64,000 bases of DNA from Pirellulales bacterium (lineage in GTDB: Bacteria; Planctomycetota; Planctomycetia; Pirellulales; PALSA-1355), in assembly GCA_022844125.1 (NCBI GenBank), contig JALHMI010000006.1:248001-312000 (forward strand), in the 5' to 3' direction. The position numbers were made by a program, and so were the translations under genes. Below are positions 8,820 through 18,700 of the stretch, in pieces. Under the pieces are notes generated by a model. That model was not told the origin of the DNA. It searched no databases and worked only from the letters and a program-made list of their open reading frames with translations. Positions within the stretch are counted from its first letter, which is position 1; the number at the start of each line of letters is the position of its first letter.

Positions 8820-11432
8820 TTACCGCGCTGCCGCGGCAGCCGGGCGGGGCAGGGGGGCGCGGCTCGCACTGCGGCCGAACCACAGCGAGAAGTCGATCCG
8901 CCTGAGCGCGACATCGATCAGAAATGCGATCAGCGCCGCCATCAGCAGGTACGGCCAGAGTGGCGTGGCACGCTGCGCGACGCGCGTTCCCAGGTTGAAT
9001 ACTTCGGCGGCGCTCGGCTTGAATTTGCCACCGCTGGCAGCCGCGATGCGTTTCATTAGTTCCTCATCTGGCGGGCCGAGCCGCAGTTCGTCGGGATAGC
9101 CCACCACAACGCCGCGCGTCTGGCGGAACGTCGTGGCGCCATCCTTGGCCTGCGAAAGCTCGAGATGATAGGACCCGCTGCGCGGCGTCTTGAACTCGGC
9201 TTCGTACCGCCCCGGCGCGGTTTGCACGAGCTTCAGATCCTGGCGGCCCAGGTTCGGCTCGATCAAAGTCAGGTTCGTCTCGGCTTCGTTGATGTAGCGA
9301 CCGGATTCGTCCACCGAGTCGACCACGACGCGCGCGTCCTCGCCGTGCCGCTCGACTTCGACGAACACTCCTTTCGACTCGCTCTTGCGCATCGCATGGC
9401 GAATCACCTGCGCCCAGAACGGCCCGAAGTTGGGCCAGGTGAGCCATTCGGCCGCCCACTGGCTCTTGGCGTCGGACGTGAACGCGACGGTCATGCCAAG
9501 GCCATAGCGCCACCAGACGAGCACCGGATCGCCCGCCTCGCTGGCTAGAATGAACTCGCTGGTCGGCTTCGGCCGCGTCATGACATAACCGAGCAGGAAC
9601 GGGGCGGATTCGAGCCCCAGGCCGGAGAGCACCTGCGTCGGACGTACCGTGAGCGGAACGAATGGCAGTTCGTTGATCGCCGACTTGCTGGCCTCGACCG
9701 TTTCCTTGGCGAAGATCTGCGGGACACTGTTCGGATCGTCGCAAAAGTAGTAGCGCCCGCCGCCGGTCTGGGCCAACTGTTCAAGTAACTCTTGATCGGC
9801 ACCATCTCCCACCGCCACGCTGCTGAGCGTGATCCGGGCGGCCGCCATATCGCTGGCGATTCCTTCGAAATCGCCCGGCGTGCTGTGACCGTCCGTGAGC
9901 AGAATCACGTGCTTGAGTTTTGCCGACGCGCCGACCAGGGCTTCGTAGGCGTCGGATAGCCCGGGATAAATCGCCGTGCCGCCGCTGGCTTCGATCGTGC
10001 TGATCCGATCGATGATGTATCCCTTGTCCGAGGCGGAGTGCAGTTCGCTGATCCAGTAGCTGTCGCCATCGAAGGCGATGACGCCGAGCTGATCCTTGGG
10101 TCCTAACAGTTCGGCGGCGCCCTTGGCGGCATCTTTGGCGAGTTCGATCTTTTCGCCGCCCATCGAGCCCGACTTGTCGATCACCAGGACCATCGCCAGC
10201 GAGGGTTTTTCTTTCTCTTTCTCGAAGTTGCTGCGGACGGGCAGGATTTCCTCGAGCGTTGTTTTGTAGTAACCGCCCAGGCCGTAGGACTGGTCGCCGC
10301 CGATCATCACCAGCCCTCCGCCGAGGTCCTCGACATACGTGCGGATGATTTCCATCTGGGCCAGCGACATGGCCGTGGCGGGTACGTTCGAGAGCACGAG
10401 GCAATCGAACTTCTGCAATTCGGCGAGCGAGCGTGGGATGCCCTCGGCGGGGCGCACCTGCACCAGCATGTCCTGCTCTTCGAGCGCCCAGCGGAAATGA
10501 TTTGTTTGTTCGATATCCGTGTCGACGACCAGGACGCTCGGCTTGCCCGCGGCATAGACCACGGCCGAAGCGGCATTGTTGTCAAGCAGCGTGTCCTTGA
10601 AATCGCGAATGCGGACGGCGTAGTCGGTCTGACTTTCGTCGTCGATCGACTGGCGGAAGCGGAAGCGGTTCTCGCCTGAGCGAATCTTGAGAGGTTCCTT
10701 GCCCTCACTCACCAGGATGTCGCCGCGATAGACGTCGATGAATCCCTCGTCGTCGTGGTTCGAAGAAACGACGACCTCGACATAGAACGGTTCGCCTTGT
10801 CGAACTTCGGCGGGCGCCGTGGCTTCGGCTACCTGCACCTCGGGCTCATCGCGCACGGGGAGTGGCACCACGCTCACGGGCACGCGGCGATTGGAAGCGG
10901 CTTGCAGCACGTCGCCCGACGTTTGCCGGCCGTCGGTGAGCAGCACGATCTGGGGGACATAACCCGGCGGAATTGCGGCGGTGGCCACTTCGACCGCCGC
11001 GGCCAGGTTCGTTCCGCGGCGCGCATCGTCCACAAGCTTGGGAAGCTCGTCGCGTTTCTCAGTCACCTTTGAAGGAGCGCTGGCCGCGTCCACGTAGGCG
11101 ATGGTATTCGCGCCCGCGGCCTGGGATGCTTCGGCCAGGTAGGCATTCACTTGCTTCTCGGCTGTCTCGTCGATGCTCAATGATCGATCGACCACGAACA
11201 CCACATATTGTCTTGTGGTTGGGTTCAAGAGCGCAAGACCCGCGATCGCGAGCACCAGCAGCACCACGACAACGGCGCGACACGCGAGCGACGCCAGCCG
11301 CTGCCAGCGCGGGAAATCGCTCAGGCTGCGCAGATAGTACCAGCCGAGCGGCGCAAGCAGCACCAGCAGCCACAGCATGTGAGGCCGCACGAGTTCCAGT
11401 GACCAGCTACCGGTCAAGGCAGGATCATTCAT
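8820..11432 (-). CDS. Membrane protein with two VWA domains and a GATase1-like domain
   Basis: The 870-aa protein has two N-terminal membrane helices (within the first 75 residues), then a von Willebrand A-like segment beginning FVVDRSLSID. A Rossmann-like stretch follows (SVLVVDTDIEQTNHFRWALE through GGGLVMIGGDQS), like the class I glutamine-amidotransferase-like domain of this family. A second VWA domain has a full MIDAS motif DKSGSMGG near residue 415 and LTDGHSTPGD. A final membrane helix (PYLLMAALIAFLIDVAL) lies near the C-terminus. The start at 11432 is fixed by an ATGA overlap with the stop of the upstream BatA/VWA gene; the longer frame to 11507 ignores this. It is the last gene of the MoxR-DUF58-BatA-VWA operon. 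Metal-dependent protein-protein interaction at the membrane is the known property of VWA domains; the specific role is unknown. Confidence 0.9.
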   Translation of the reverse strand: MNDPALTGSWSLELVRPHMLWLLVLLAPLGWYYLRSLSDFPRWQRLASLACRAVVVVLLVLAIAGLALLNPTTRQYVVFVVDRSLSIDETAEKQVNAYLAEASQAAGANTIAYVDAASAPSKVTEKRDELPKLVDDARRGTNLAAAVEVATAAIPPGYVPQIVLLTDGRQTSGDVLQAASNRRVPVSVVPLPVRDEPEVQVAEATAPAEVRQGEPFYVEVVVSSNHDDEGFIDVYRGDILVSEGKEPLKIRSGENRFRFRQSIDDESQTDYAVRIRDFKDTLLDNNAASAVVYAAGKPSVLVVDTDIEQTNHFRWALEEQDMLVQVRPAEGIPRSLAELQKFDCLVLSNVPATAMSLAQMEIIRTYVEDLGGGLVMIGGDQSYGLGGYYKTTLEEILPVRSNFEKEKEKPSLAMVLVIDKSGSMGGEKIELAKDAAKGAAELLGPKDQLGVIAFDGDSYWISELHSASDKGYIIDRISTIEASGGTAIYPGLSDAYEALVGASAKLKHVILLTDGHSTPGDFEGIASDMAAARITLSSVAVGDGADQELLEQLAQTGGGRYYFCDDPNSVPQIFAKETVEASKSAINELPFVPLTVRPTQVLSGLGLESAPFLLGYVMTRPKPTSEFILASEAGDPVLVWWRYGLGMTVAFTSDAKSQWAAEWLTWPNFGPFWAQVIRHAMRKSESKGVFVEVERHGEDARVVVDSVDESGRYINEAETNLTLIEPNLGRQDLKLVQTAPGRYEAEFKTPRSGSYHLELSQAKDGATTFRQTRGVVVGYPDELRLGPPDEELMKRIAAASGGKFKPSAAEVFNLGTRVAQRATPLWPYLLMAALIAFLIDVALRRIDFSLWFGRSASRAPLPRPAAAAAR

Positions 11433-13423
11433 CCTACGATCCTCCGCTGGTAGAGCCACCATTCGGAGGCGATCAACAGCGCCGCGACGAGCGTCAGATA
11501 AAACCACAGCGACTGACCGCCAAGAATCGCGAGACTGCGGCCTTGTAGCGCTTCGAGCTCACCTCGCGGTCGGAGATCGCTTTCGGCCGGGTCCACCAGG
11601 TTGCAAGCGATGAGAATGTCGCTCTCAGTGTTGGTTTCGTCGCCAGTGCTTTTGGTCGAAGTCGGTGTGAGTTCCGCCTTGCCGACCGCCGCGCTTGCCG
11701 GTCGCACCGTCCACAGCCCCGTTTCCAAGAGCGGTCCCAACGTCACTTGTTCGCCGGTTCGCGCCAGCGGCGTAATCTGCTGCGAGGGACTGACTAGTTC
11801 CACCGCCTGCGTCGTAGACCGGATCGCGCCGTCAACGGCCTGCACTTCGACCGCTTCGTCCAAGGGCTCAACTGGCTCCGCATTCGCGACGAGCGATTTG
11901 TTGCCCACCGTCGAGACATCGACGGCCAGCATTTCGCCGGTTGCCATTGCCGGCCGAAGTTCACCAGAATTTCCCTGGAACCACTCGATCGTGTTCTTCA
12001 TCAAAACAGGGAAAGCAATCCGCAGCGGCAGATCGCCCTGATCCAGGTTGCAGGCCAGCACGACCGCGTCGCCGCCCGGGCGCTCGAGCCGTGCAAACAG
12101 CGGGCCATCGAGCGGGTCTTGAATCAAGGGTTCTACTTCACCGGTGTACGACATCTGCCGCGCGCCGGGGAACAGCACGTTGTCGAGCCGCACGTGCTGC
12201 ACCAGCGGCGATTCTTTATCGACCTTGGCAACGATCGGCTGGGAGAGCGGCTCGCCCAGCGTCCAGGCATCGGTCGCCGTTTGCGGATCGACGACGACGA
12301 CGCGGCCCGAGGGGAGCTGGGCCGGTACGATCTTGTCCAGCACCAGAATGCCGCCCGGCGGCGCGACCGAGGGCGCTTCGCTGGTGATCTGCAAGTCCAC
12401 CAGCGGAATCGATTCGAGCACACCCTTGAGAAACAAGTTCCCCTTGGTCACAAGTTGCACGCGCACCGGTTTGCGCTCGGGCAGGACGGCCAGGGCATGA
12501 TTGTCCGTATCCAGCGCATCCGCGACATCGAGCCTGGCGTGCAGTTCTCCCCCCGTGGCGGAGGTGTGGTCAACGAATCGCGAGACCGTTTCGCCCGGCT
12601 TGAGGTCGAGTGGGAGGACGTCGACGAGTTCCTCACCCAACGTGAGTTCGACGCGACAATTCTTTTCCGAGTCGGAGAAGTTCGTCACATCGAGCAGCAC
12701 CTGGTAACCGACTGCGTCGAGCAGGCTGCGGCGAACCTGGTAGCGCGTGATCGCGACGTTGTCCTGTTTGCTGCCAACGCCATAGAGCGTAATCCGCGGG
12801 TTTGCTGTCAACGCATCGAGGTTTGCGAAGCAGCCGTCGGTGATGACCAGGATTTCACCGTGCTCGTGATCCGCCAGCAAGCGTTCGGCGGCGGAGACCG
12901 CGGCGGCAACGTCCGTTGGTCCGTCGGTGGCGGGAATGCCGCCAATTGCGTCTAGCAGCGAACGCTGATGATCGGTCATGCCGATCACGACTTCCGGCCG
13001 ACCGGCCGCCGAGAGCACGGCCATTCGGTCTTCGCTGCGGAGCGCCTGCACGAGCGACCCGGCCGCCTGCTTGGCCTCGTCCAGCCGGGTTGTCGCCTGG
13101 GTTTCCGCGGCGCGCATGCTGGCCGAGTTATCGACCACCAGCACGATCCGCCGAGCTTGTTCGCGTTGCCAGCTCCACAAGGGATCGACGAGCGCCGCGA
13201 CGACCAGGGCCAGGAACGCGAATTGCAGCAGCAGCGACAGCAAATGCCGCAGCCGCTGCCACCAGGCGCGCGGCTTTTTCTCATCGAACAGTTGATCCCA
13301 GAAGAGCAGGGTGGGAACCTGTTGGCGGCGGAGGCGAATCTTCAGGATGTACAGCAGCAGGATCGGAAGCGCCAGCGCGAGCCACCACCAGCCGCTCGGA
13401 TTGGCAAATTCCAGAAGGTTCAT
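11429..13423 (-). CDS. BatA-domain and VWA-domain membrane protein
   Basis: The 664-aa protein opens with the aerotolerance regulator N-terminal (BatA) domain, MNLLEFANPSGWWWL, with two membrane helices at about residues 10-27 and 60-80. A VWA domain follows, with MIDAS residues D98-N-S100-A-S102 and ITDGCF further on. The middle is a beta-rich, probably CARDB/BatA-type extracytoplasmic region, and a last helix lies near the C-terminus (SLWFYLTLVAALLIASEWWLY). Its stop overlaps the start of the next gene (ATGA), showing translational coupling. In Bacteroides, Bat proteins are linked to aerotolerance; in planctomycetes they accompany MoxR and DUF58 proteins. It lies 39 bases behind the DUF58 gene. 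Confidence 0.92.
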   Translation of the reverse strand: MNLLEFANPSGWWWLALALPILLLYILKIRLRRQQVPTLLFWDQLFDEKKPRAWWQRLRHLLSLLLQFAFLALVVAALVDPLWSWQREQARRIVLVVDNSASMRAAETQATTRLDEAKQAAGSLVQALRSEDRMAVLSAAGRPEVVIGMTDHQRSLLDAIGGIPATDGPTDVAAAVSAAERLLADHEHGEILVITDGCFANLDALTANPRITLYGVGSKQDNVAITRYQVRRSLLDAVGYQVLLDVTNFSDSEKNCRVELTLGEELVDVLPLDLKPGETVSRFVDHTSATGGELHARLDVADALDTDNHALAVLPERKPVRVQLVTKGNLFLKGVLESIPLVDLQITSEAPSVAPPGGILVLDKIVPAQLPSGRVVVVDPQTATDAWTLGEPLSQPIVAKVDKESPLVQHVRLDNVLFPGARQMSYTGEVEPLIQDPLDGPLFARLERPGGDAVVLACNLDQGDLPLRIAFPVLMKNTIEWFQGNSGELRPAMATGEMLAVDVSTVGNKSLVANAEPVEPLDEAVEVQAVDGAIRSTTQAVELVSPSQQITPLARTGEQVTLGPLLETGLWTVRPASAAVGKAELTPTSTKSTGDETNTESDILIACNLVDPAESDLRPRGELEALQGRSLAILGGQSLWFYLTLVAALLIASEWWLYQRRIVG

Positions 13424-13462
13424 GGTCCGTTCGCTCTGCGATCCGCTGGCAAAATCTGGTAA

Positions 13463-14341
13463 CTAAGTAGTCACTCCGGCGGTTCGCATCATCCGCAGGA
13501 TCAGTTCGTCGAAGGGGAGGTCCGTCGTCGTCCGCGTGCAGCTCAGCGAGTACATCCGGCAGTAACTGTCGATGGACTCGAGGAATTCGGTGAACAGCTC
13601 CCGATACTGTCGCAGCTTGCGTTCGGTAATCGTGAGCTTGCGCAGATCGCCAGACTCGGCGTCTTCGAGCTCAATGTCGCCGAGCCAGGTAGGGTTCGCT
13701 TCGGCCGCGGTGTGCAGTTGAATTACGTGCGGCTCGAAGCGGCGGTAGCGCAGCATGTCGAGCCCGGCACGAAAGCCTTGCTGGTCGTACAGATCGCTGA
13801 GCACGATCACCAGTCCGCTGCGGCTGGCCCGATGCACGAGGCTCGTTGCCGCCGCTTGCAGTCGGGTGGTCGCGCCCGAGGGCTTCAGGTTTTCCAAAAA
13901 CCGGAGCACGCTCAGGATGCGGTCCTTGCCACGCGTCAGCGGCAGCACCTCGGTCACGGCATCGCTGTAGGCGAATATGCTCACCCGATCCATATCCGCG
14001 AGCGCAATGTAGGCCAGCGCGGCGGCGACACGCCGGGCGTAGTCGAGCTTCTCGCCGCTGCCGTGACTCATGCTGCGCGAGACGTCGATCAGGAAGTAAA
14101 CGTGCAGGTCCTCTTCTTCCTGGAACCGTTTGAGCAGCACGTCGCCGTAGCGTGCATAGATGTTCCAGTCGAGGTAGCGCAGGTCGTCGCCTGGCGAATA
14201 CTCGCGATGGTCGGCGAACTCGATGCCGCCGCCGAGTTGCTTGGTGCGCCGCTGCGCGAGCAAGCGACCGCGAAATACCCGTCGCGATACCAGCGAAAGG
14301 TATTCGAGCCGTTTCAGAAACTCGGAGTCGAACAGGGCCAT
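13463..14341 (-). CDS. DUF58 domain protein of the MoxR-associated operon
   Basis: The 292-aa cytoplasmic protein shows the hallmark DUF58 block REYSPGDDLRYLDWN (residues 46-60). A VWA-like metal site D86-V-S88-R-S90 follows, and then YARRVAAALAYIALADMDRVS. Length and layout match typical DUF58 proteins lacking the N-terminal membrane helices found in some homologues. It lies 48 bases downstream of the moxR-like ATPase and 39 bases upstream of the BatA/VWA gene, all on one strand. MoxR ATPases are thought to act as chaperones that load or mature metal-containing complexes through DUF58/VWA partners; the client here is unknown. Confidence 0.93.
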   Translation of the reverse strand: MALFDSEFLKRLEYLSLVSRRVFRGRLLAQRRTKQLGGGIEFADHREYSPGDDLRYLDWNIYARYGDVLLKRFQEEEDLHVYFLIDVSRSMSHGSGEKLDYARRVAAALAYIALADMDRVSIFAYSDAVTEVLPLTRGKDRILSVLRFLENLKPSGATTRLQAAATSLVHRASRSGLVIVLSDLYDQQGFRAGLDMLRYRRFEPHVIQLHTAAEANPTWLGDIELEDAESGDLRKLTITERKLRQYRELFTEFLESIDSYCRMYSLSCTRTTTDLPFDELILRMMRTAGVTT

Positions 14342-14389
14342 CCGCGAAAGCGCCTGGGGGGAGTTACGATGCTGTAATTAAGGCGATCC

Positions 14390-15400
14390 TTATGCCACCG
14401 CTTTCAGTTCGCCGGCATGATCGAGCACGTCTTCGACAATGGCGTCGGGCTTCACGTCTTCGGCCTGACCTTCGAAGTTCAACAGGATCCGATGCCGCAG
14501 GCAGGCGGGGGCCACGGAGCGAATATCCGCCCGGGCCACGTGATAGCGCCCATCGAGAATCGCCGTGATCTTGGCCGCCAGGATGACGGATTGGGCGCCG
14601 CGGGGACTGCTGCCAAAGCGCACGAATCTGCGCGCCATGGGACTGGCCGATGCATGCTCGGGATGCGTGGCCATCACCACGTTGATCGCGTAGCGTCGGA
14701 CTTCATCGCTGATGGGGATTCGCCGGGCCAGCCGCCCCATCTCCAGCACGCGCATTGGCTCGAACAATTTGTTGGTCTCGGGGGAAAACGACTCGGTCGT
14801 GCGATCAAGAATCGTTTCGATCTCGTCCGAAGTCGGGAACGGCACCAGCAGCTTGAACAGAAAACGGTCGAGCTGAGCTTCGGGGAGCGGATAGGTGCCT
14901 TCCATCTCGAGTGGATTCTGTGTGGCGAGCACGAAGAACAGATCGTTCAGCCGATGCGAGACACCGGCCACGGTCACACTGCGTTCTTGCATCGCTTCCA
15001 GAAGAGCGGACTGCGTCTTCGGCGTGGCGCGATTGATTTCGTCTGCGAGGACGACGCTGGCGAAGACCGGTCCGCGTTCGAAGCGAAAGGTGCGAGCGCC
15101 GCTTTCGGCTTCGACGAGTACGTTCGTGCCAATCAAGTCGGCCGGCATCAGGTCGGGCGTGAACTGGATGCGCGAGAACGGCGCTTCGAGCACGCTGGCC
15201 AGCGTGCGGACGAGCAGCGTCTTGCCCAGGCCCGGCACGCCCTCAAGTAGCACGTGACCGCCGGCGACAAGTCCGATCAGCACGCCGTCGACGATCTCCT
15301 GCTGGCCGACGATGACCTTTCCGATCTCGGAGCGGAGGCGCTGGAAATCGGTGCGAAACTGATCGAGCGCAGCGCGCAACTCACGGTCGATGTCGGTCAT
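14390..15400 (-). CDS. MoxR family AAA+ ATPase
   Basis: The 336-aa ATPase has Walker A GVPGLGKT (residues 54-61), Walker B VVLADE (116-121) followed by INRATPKTQ, and sensor 1 ATQNP with the MoxR-typical PLEMEGTYPLPEAQLDRF. These features place it in the MoxR subfamily. The start ATG at 15400 has an AGAGGT ribosome site upstream. It is the first gene of the four-gene minus-strand operon with DUF58, BatA/VWA and VWA proteins. It diverges from the giant TPR gene across a 344-base gap. Expected role: ATP-driven chaperone working on VWA-domain partners at the membrane. Confidence 0.96.
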   Translation of the reverse strand: MTDIDRELRAALDQFRTDFQRLRSEIGKVIVGQQEIVDGVLIGLVAGGHVLLEGVPGLGKTLLVRTLASVLEAPFSRIQFTPDLMPADLIGTNVLVEAESGARTFRFERGPVFASVVLADEINRATPKTQSALLEAMQERSVTVAGVSHRLNDLFFVLATQNPLEMEGTYPLPEAQLDRFLFKLLVPFPTSDEIETILDRTTESFSPETNKLFEPMRVLEMGRLARRIPISDEVRRYAINVVMATHPEHASASPMARRFVRFGSSPRGAQSVILAAKITAILDGRYHVARADIRSVAPACLRHRILLNFEGQAEDVKPDAIVEDVLDHAGELKAVA

Positions 15401-15744
15401 GCGATCTACCTCTTGCTAGGCGTGAGCCACGGAGATTGCCGGAGACTTCTCTACGTTATCAAGTCGACGACCGGCGGTGTGTTAATATCTGGCACGTCAA
15501 ACTTGTGCTAACAACTATTCTCGTGATTGGCAGCGCTCGCGCCGAGCACTGCGGTGATTGTCTGGAGTGCGGTCGATGGGGAGCAAATCGCCACCTCGAA
15601 GGTGCACGTTAGAGGCCTCTGCGTTCTGTCGCCATTCAAGGTTCTAAGGTCCGCAGGGGCCAATGTCAATTTTCGTTGCTCGCGAGTTTGAGTCTACCTA
15701 TGCTTAACGGGAACATTTCTTCTCGGCTCAAGAGGATTCGGAAC
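15401..15744. other. Divergent control region between the MoxR operon and the giant TPR gene
   Basis: No gene is seen. The right end carries the promoter candidate for the TPR gene. A TGGCACG (15490-15496) with a misplaced TTG looks like a broken sigma-54 site and was not accepted. Expression of both operons must start here. Confidence 0.6.
15676..15704 (+). promoter_or_regulatory. Candidate promoter of the giant TPR gene
   Basis: TTGCTC (15676-15681) and TATGCT (15699-15704) with a 17-base spacer. An alternative ATG at 15700 would overlap the -10 element, which supports starting translation at 15745. Matches to consensus are only moderate. Confidence 0.35.
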
Positions 15745-18700
15745 ATGTGCCGCCAGGAACTGGACCAGTGCGCTCGCTTTGTGCGCACTCTTGTCCTTGT
15801 CGTTTCGCTGGGATTCAGTTTCGCGTCGGCAGGGCAATCTGCCCGTGCCCAGGATGAGAATCCAGCCAGCAAGGCCAGCTCGCAGGCCGTGGTAGACACA
15901 GCGGAAGAGAGTCCGGAAGTGGCCAAGGAACGAATCGCCGCCGAGCGGTTCCTGGAGCTGCTGAAGAAGCGCCCACGCCTGGGCACGGCGCTCGATAAGG
16001 TCTACGGCTATCACGTGGCTCGCGGCTCGCTCGATGAGTTCACCGCGTCGCTGCAAAAAGAAGCGGAAGCCAAGGGCGATGGCAATTTGTGGCTCGTATT
16101 GGGGATGGTCCAAATGCAGCGTGGTCACGACGCGCTCGCCGCCGCGTCGCTCGAGAAGGCCGAAGCGGCACTGCCCAAAGAGCCGCTGGCCAGCTACTAC
16201 CTCGGCAAGACCCTCTTGATGGTGGGCGAAGTTGACCGCGCCGCCGAAGCTTATCGGCGGGCTATCGATCGCAAGCCGGCGCGGGCCGACCTCTTGGCGA
16301 TCTTTCAGGACTTGGGGCGCATCTACCAGCGTACCGGTCGCAACAAGGAAGCACTGGAGGTCTGGCAGCAACTCGAGAAGCAGTTCCCCGGTGACTTGCA
16401 GGTCCGCGAACAGATCGCGGCGATTCTTGCCGAAGAAGGCGCGACGGCCGCGGCACTCGAACGCTACACAGCGCTGGCCAGCAGCGTGAAAGATCGCTTC
16501 CGCAAAGTGGAGCTGGCCGTTCGTGCCGCGCAGCTCAAGGCCCAGCTCGGCAATACCAAGGACGCACTGGCCGACTTCGAGAAGCAGCTCGCGCAGGTGA
16601 ACCCCGAGAGCTGGCTGCATCGCGACATCCGCCGACGCATCGAGGAAGTATTCTGGTCCAGCGGCGACATTGACGGTCTCGTCACGTACTACACCGATTG
16701 GGTCAAGCGCAATCCGGACGACGTCGACGCCATGATGCGCACGGCGCGGATGCTTGCCGCGCAGCGCCGGGTGCCCGAGGCTGAGCAGTGGTTTCGCGAT
16801 GCGATCAAGAAGTCTCCCACGACGCCCGAGCCGCGGCTGGCGCTGGTCGAGACGCTGGCCGGCGACGATCGCTATGCCGAGGCCGCCAAGGAAATGGAGC
16901 AGCTCGTCGAACTGCAGCCCGCTAATCCTGACTACCTTGTCCGTTGGGGCGAGTTGATCTATTCCGACGACAAACGGCCGCAGGAAGAACGCCGCCAGGA
17001 GGCGGGCGAAGTCTGGCGCCGGATGCTCGTTAAACGCGGCGACGACCCTGTCACAGTCTCGCGCGTGGCCGACCTGCTGCGCGCGAGCGGCAACACGGAC
17101 GCCGCGATCGAACAGTACCAGGCGGCCATCAAGCTGGCGCCGAACGAACCGCAATACCGTGAATACCTGGGTGAGTTCCTGCACCAGCTGGACCGCAAGG
17201 ACGAAGCCCTGGCCGCATGGCGCGAACTGGCGAGCGGAGAGCGCGAAACGCGTGACAACCTGGTTCGGTTGAGCGAAGTGCTCGGCACGTTCCACTTCAA
17301 CGCCGAGGCGCTCGAAGCCATCGCCAAAGCCTGCGAGATGAAGCCCACTTTCGGGCATCGCACGCGGTATGCGGAGTTGTTGCGCGACGCGAAACGTTAT
17401 GACGATTCGCTCAAGCAGCTCGATCTGGCCGAGCCCCTGGCCGAGGATCCCGAACTGCGCGAACTGTTAATGAGCGAGAGGATCAAGAACTATCAGGCGG
17501 CCGGTGAGCTTGAGACGCGGATCGAGGAAGCGCAGGCCGCTGTGGAAGGCGCGAAAGCGGACGATCCCACGGCCTGGAAGCTGCTCGCATTACTGCACGA
17601 CGCGGATCGCAAGTTTGAAGCGGCCTGTGACGCGATCGATAAGGCCACGCAACTGGCGTCGAACGACGTCTCGATCTGGGAAGCCGCCGCCACGCTGCAG
17701 GAGCGAGCCGGCCGCTTTGGCGACGCGATCGACTCCTACCGCAAGCTCTCGACGCTCGATCGCCGCTACCTGAGTAGTTACCTGACGCAGATCGCGTCGC
17801 TTGAAATGCGAATCGGCAACGTCGAAGCGGCATTGGAAGCTGGCGAACAGCTCATCGCCTCGGCGCCCGGTAACTCCGAGCATTATCGGTTCTTCGCAGA
17901 TCTCTGCTTCCGCACCGGTAACGGCACACGTGGCTTGGAAGTGCTTCGTCGCAACGTGCGCGGCAATCCCAACGATCCCGAGGCCGTCAGCTATCTGGCC
18001 CGGATGCTGTCCGAGGAGTTCGAAACGGACGAAGCGATCGAGCTCTATTGGCGGGCCTTCGAACTTGGCAAGGATCTTGATGAGCGGTCGACGGTAATTG
18101 CGCCGCTGACCGAACTCTATTTGCGCACGAATCGATTCGAGGCCCTGGTCGAGCGGCTGCAATCGATCGGCCGCGAACAGAACAAGCCGCGCGACGCCGC
18201 GCTCTGGACTGCCGCCGCGCACCAGGCCGCCGGCGACCTGGGGATGGCCAAGCAACTACTGGAAGGTCTGGCCCGCGAGGATACCCGCGATACGAAGCTC
18301 TTTGAACAACTCGTGGCGCTGTCGCGGGCCGAGTTTGATTTTCAAACGGCCGTGGAGTATCAGCGCAGGCTGGTGGCCGCGGCGCCGACGCCGGAGGCCG
18401 AGTATCTCTTGGGCAACTTGCTGCTGGAGCTCGGCGAGATCGACGAAGCCGAGGCGATGTGGCTCAAGCTTTCGCAGCGCGGCAACGATCGCAAAGCGCT
18501 CGACGCATCGATCGGGACACTGATTAACAAGGAACAATATGAGACAGCCGCCAAGGTGATTGACCGGGCAATGGCCTCGGCCCCGAGCAATTGGGAGCTA
18601 CTAGGCCCGGCGATGATCGCTTATGTCAAGCTAAACCGGTACGAAGACGCAAAGCGGATTGCCGAGCGCGTACTGGCAATGAACGTCGAGCCGGGGGAGC

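Noticed and set aside
15490-15510. Sigma-54-like TGGCACG followed by TTGTGC before the giant TPR gene
   Set aside because: The spacing is wrong: GG-N10 is followed by TT, not GC.
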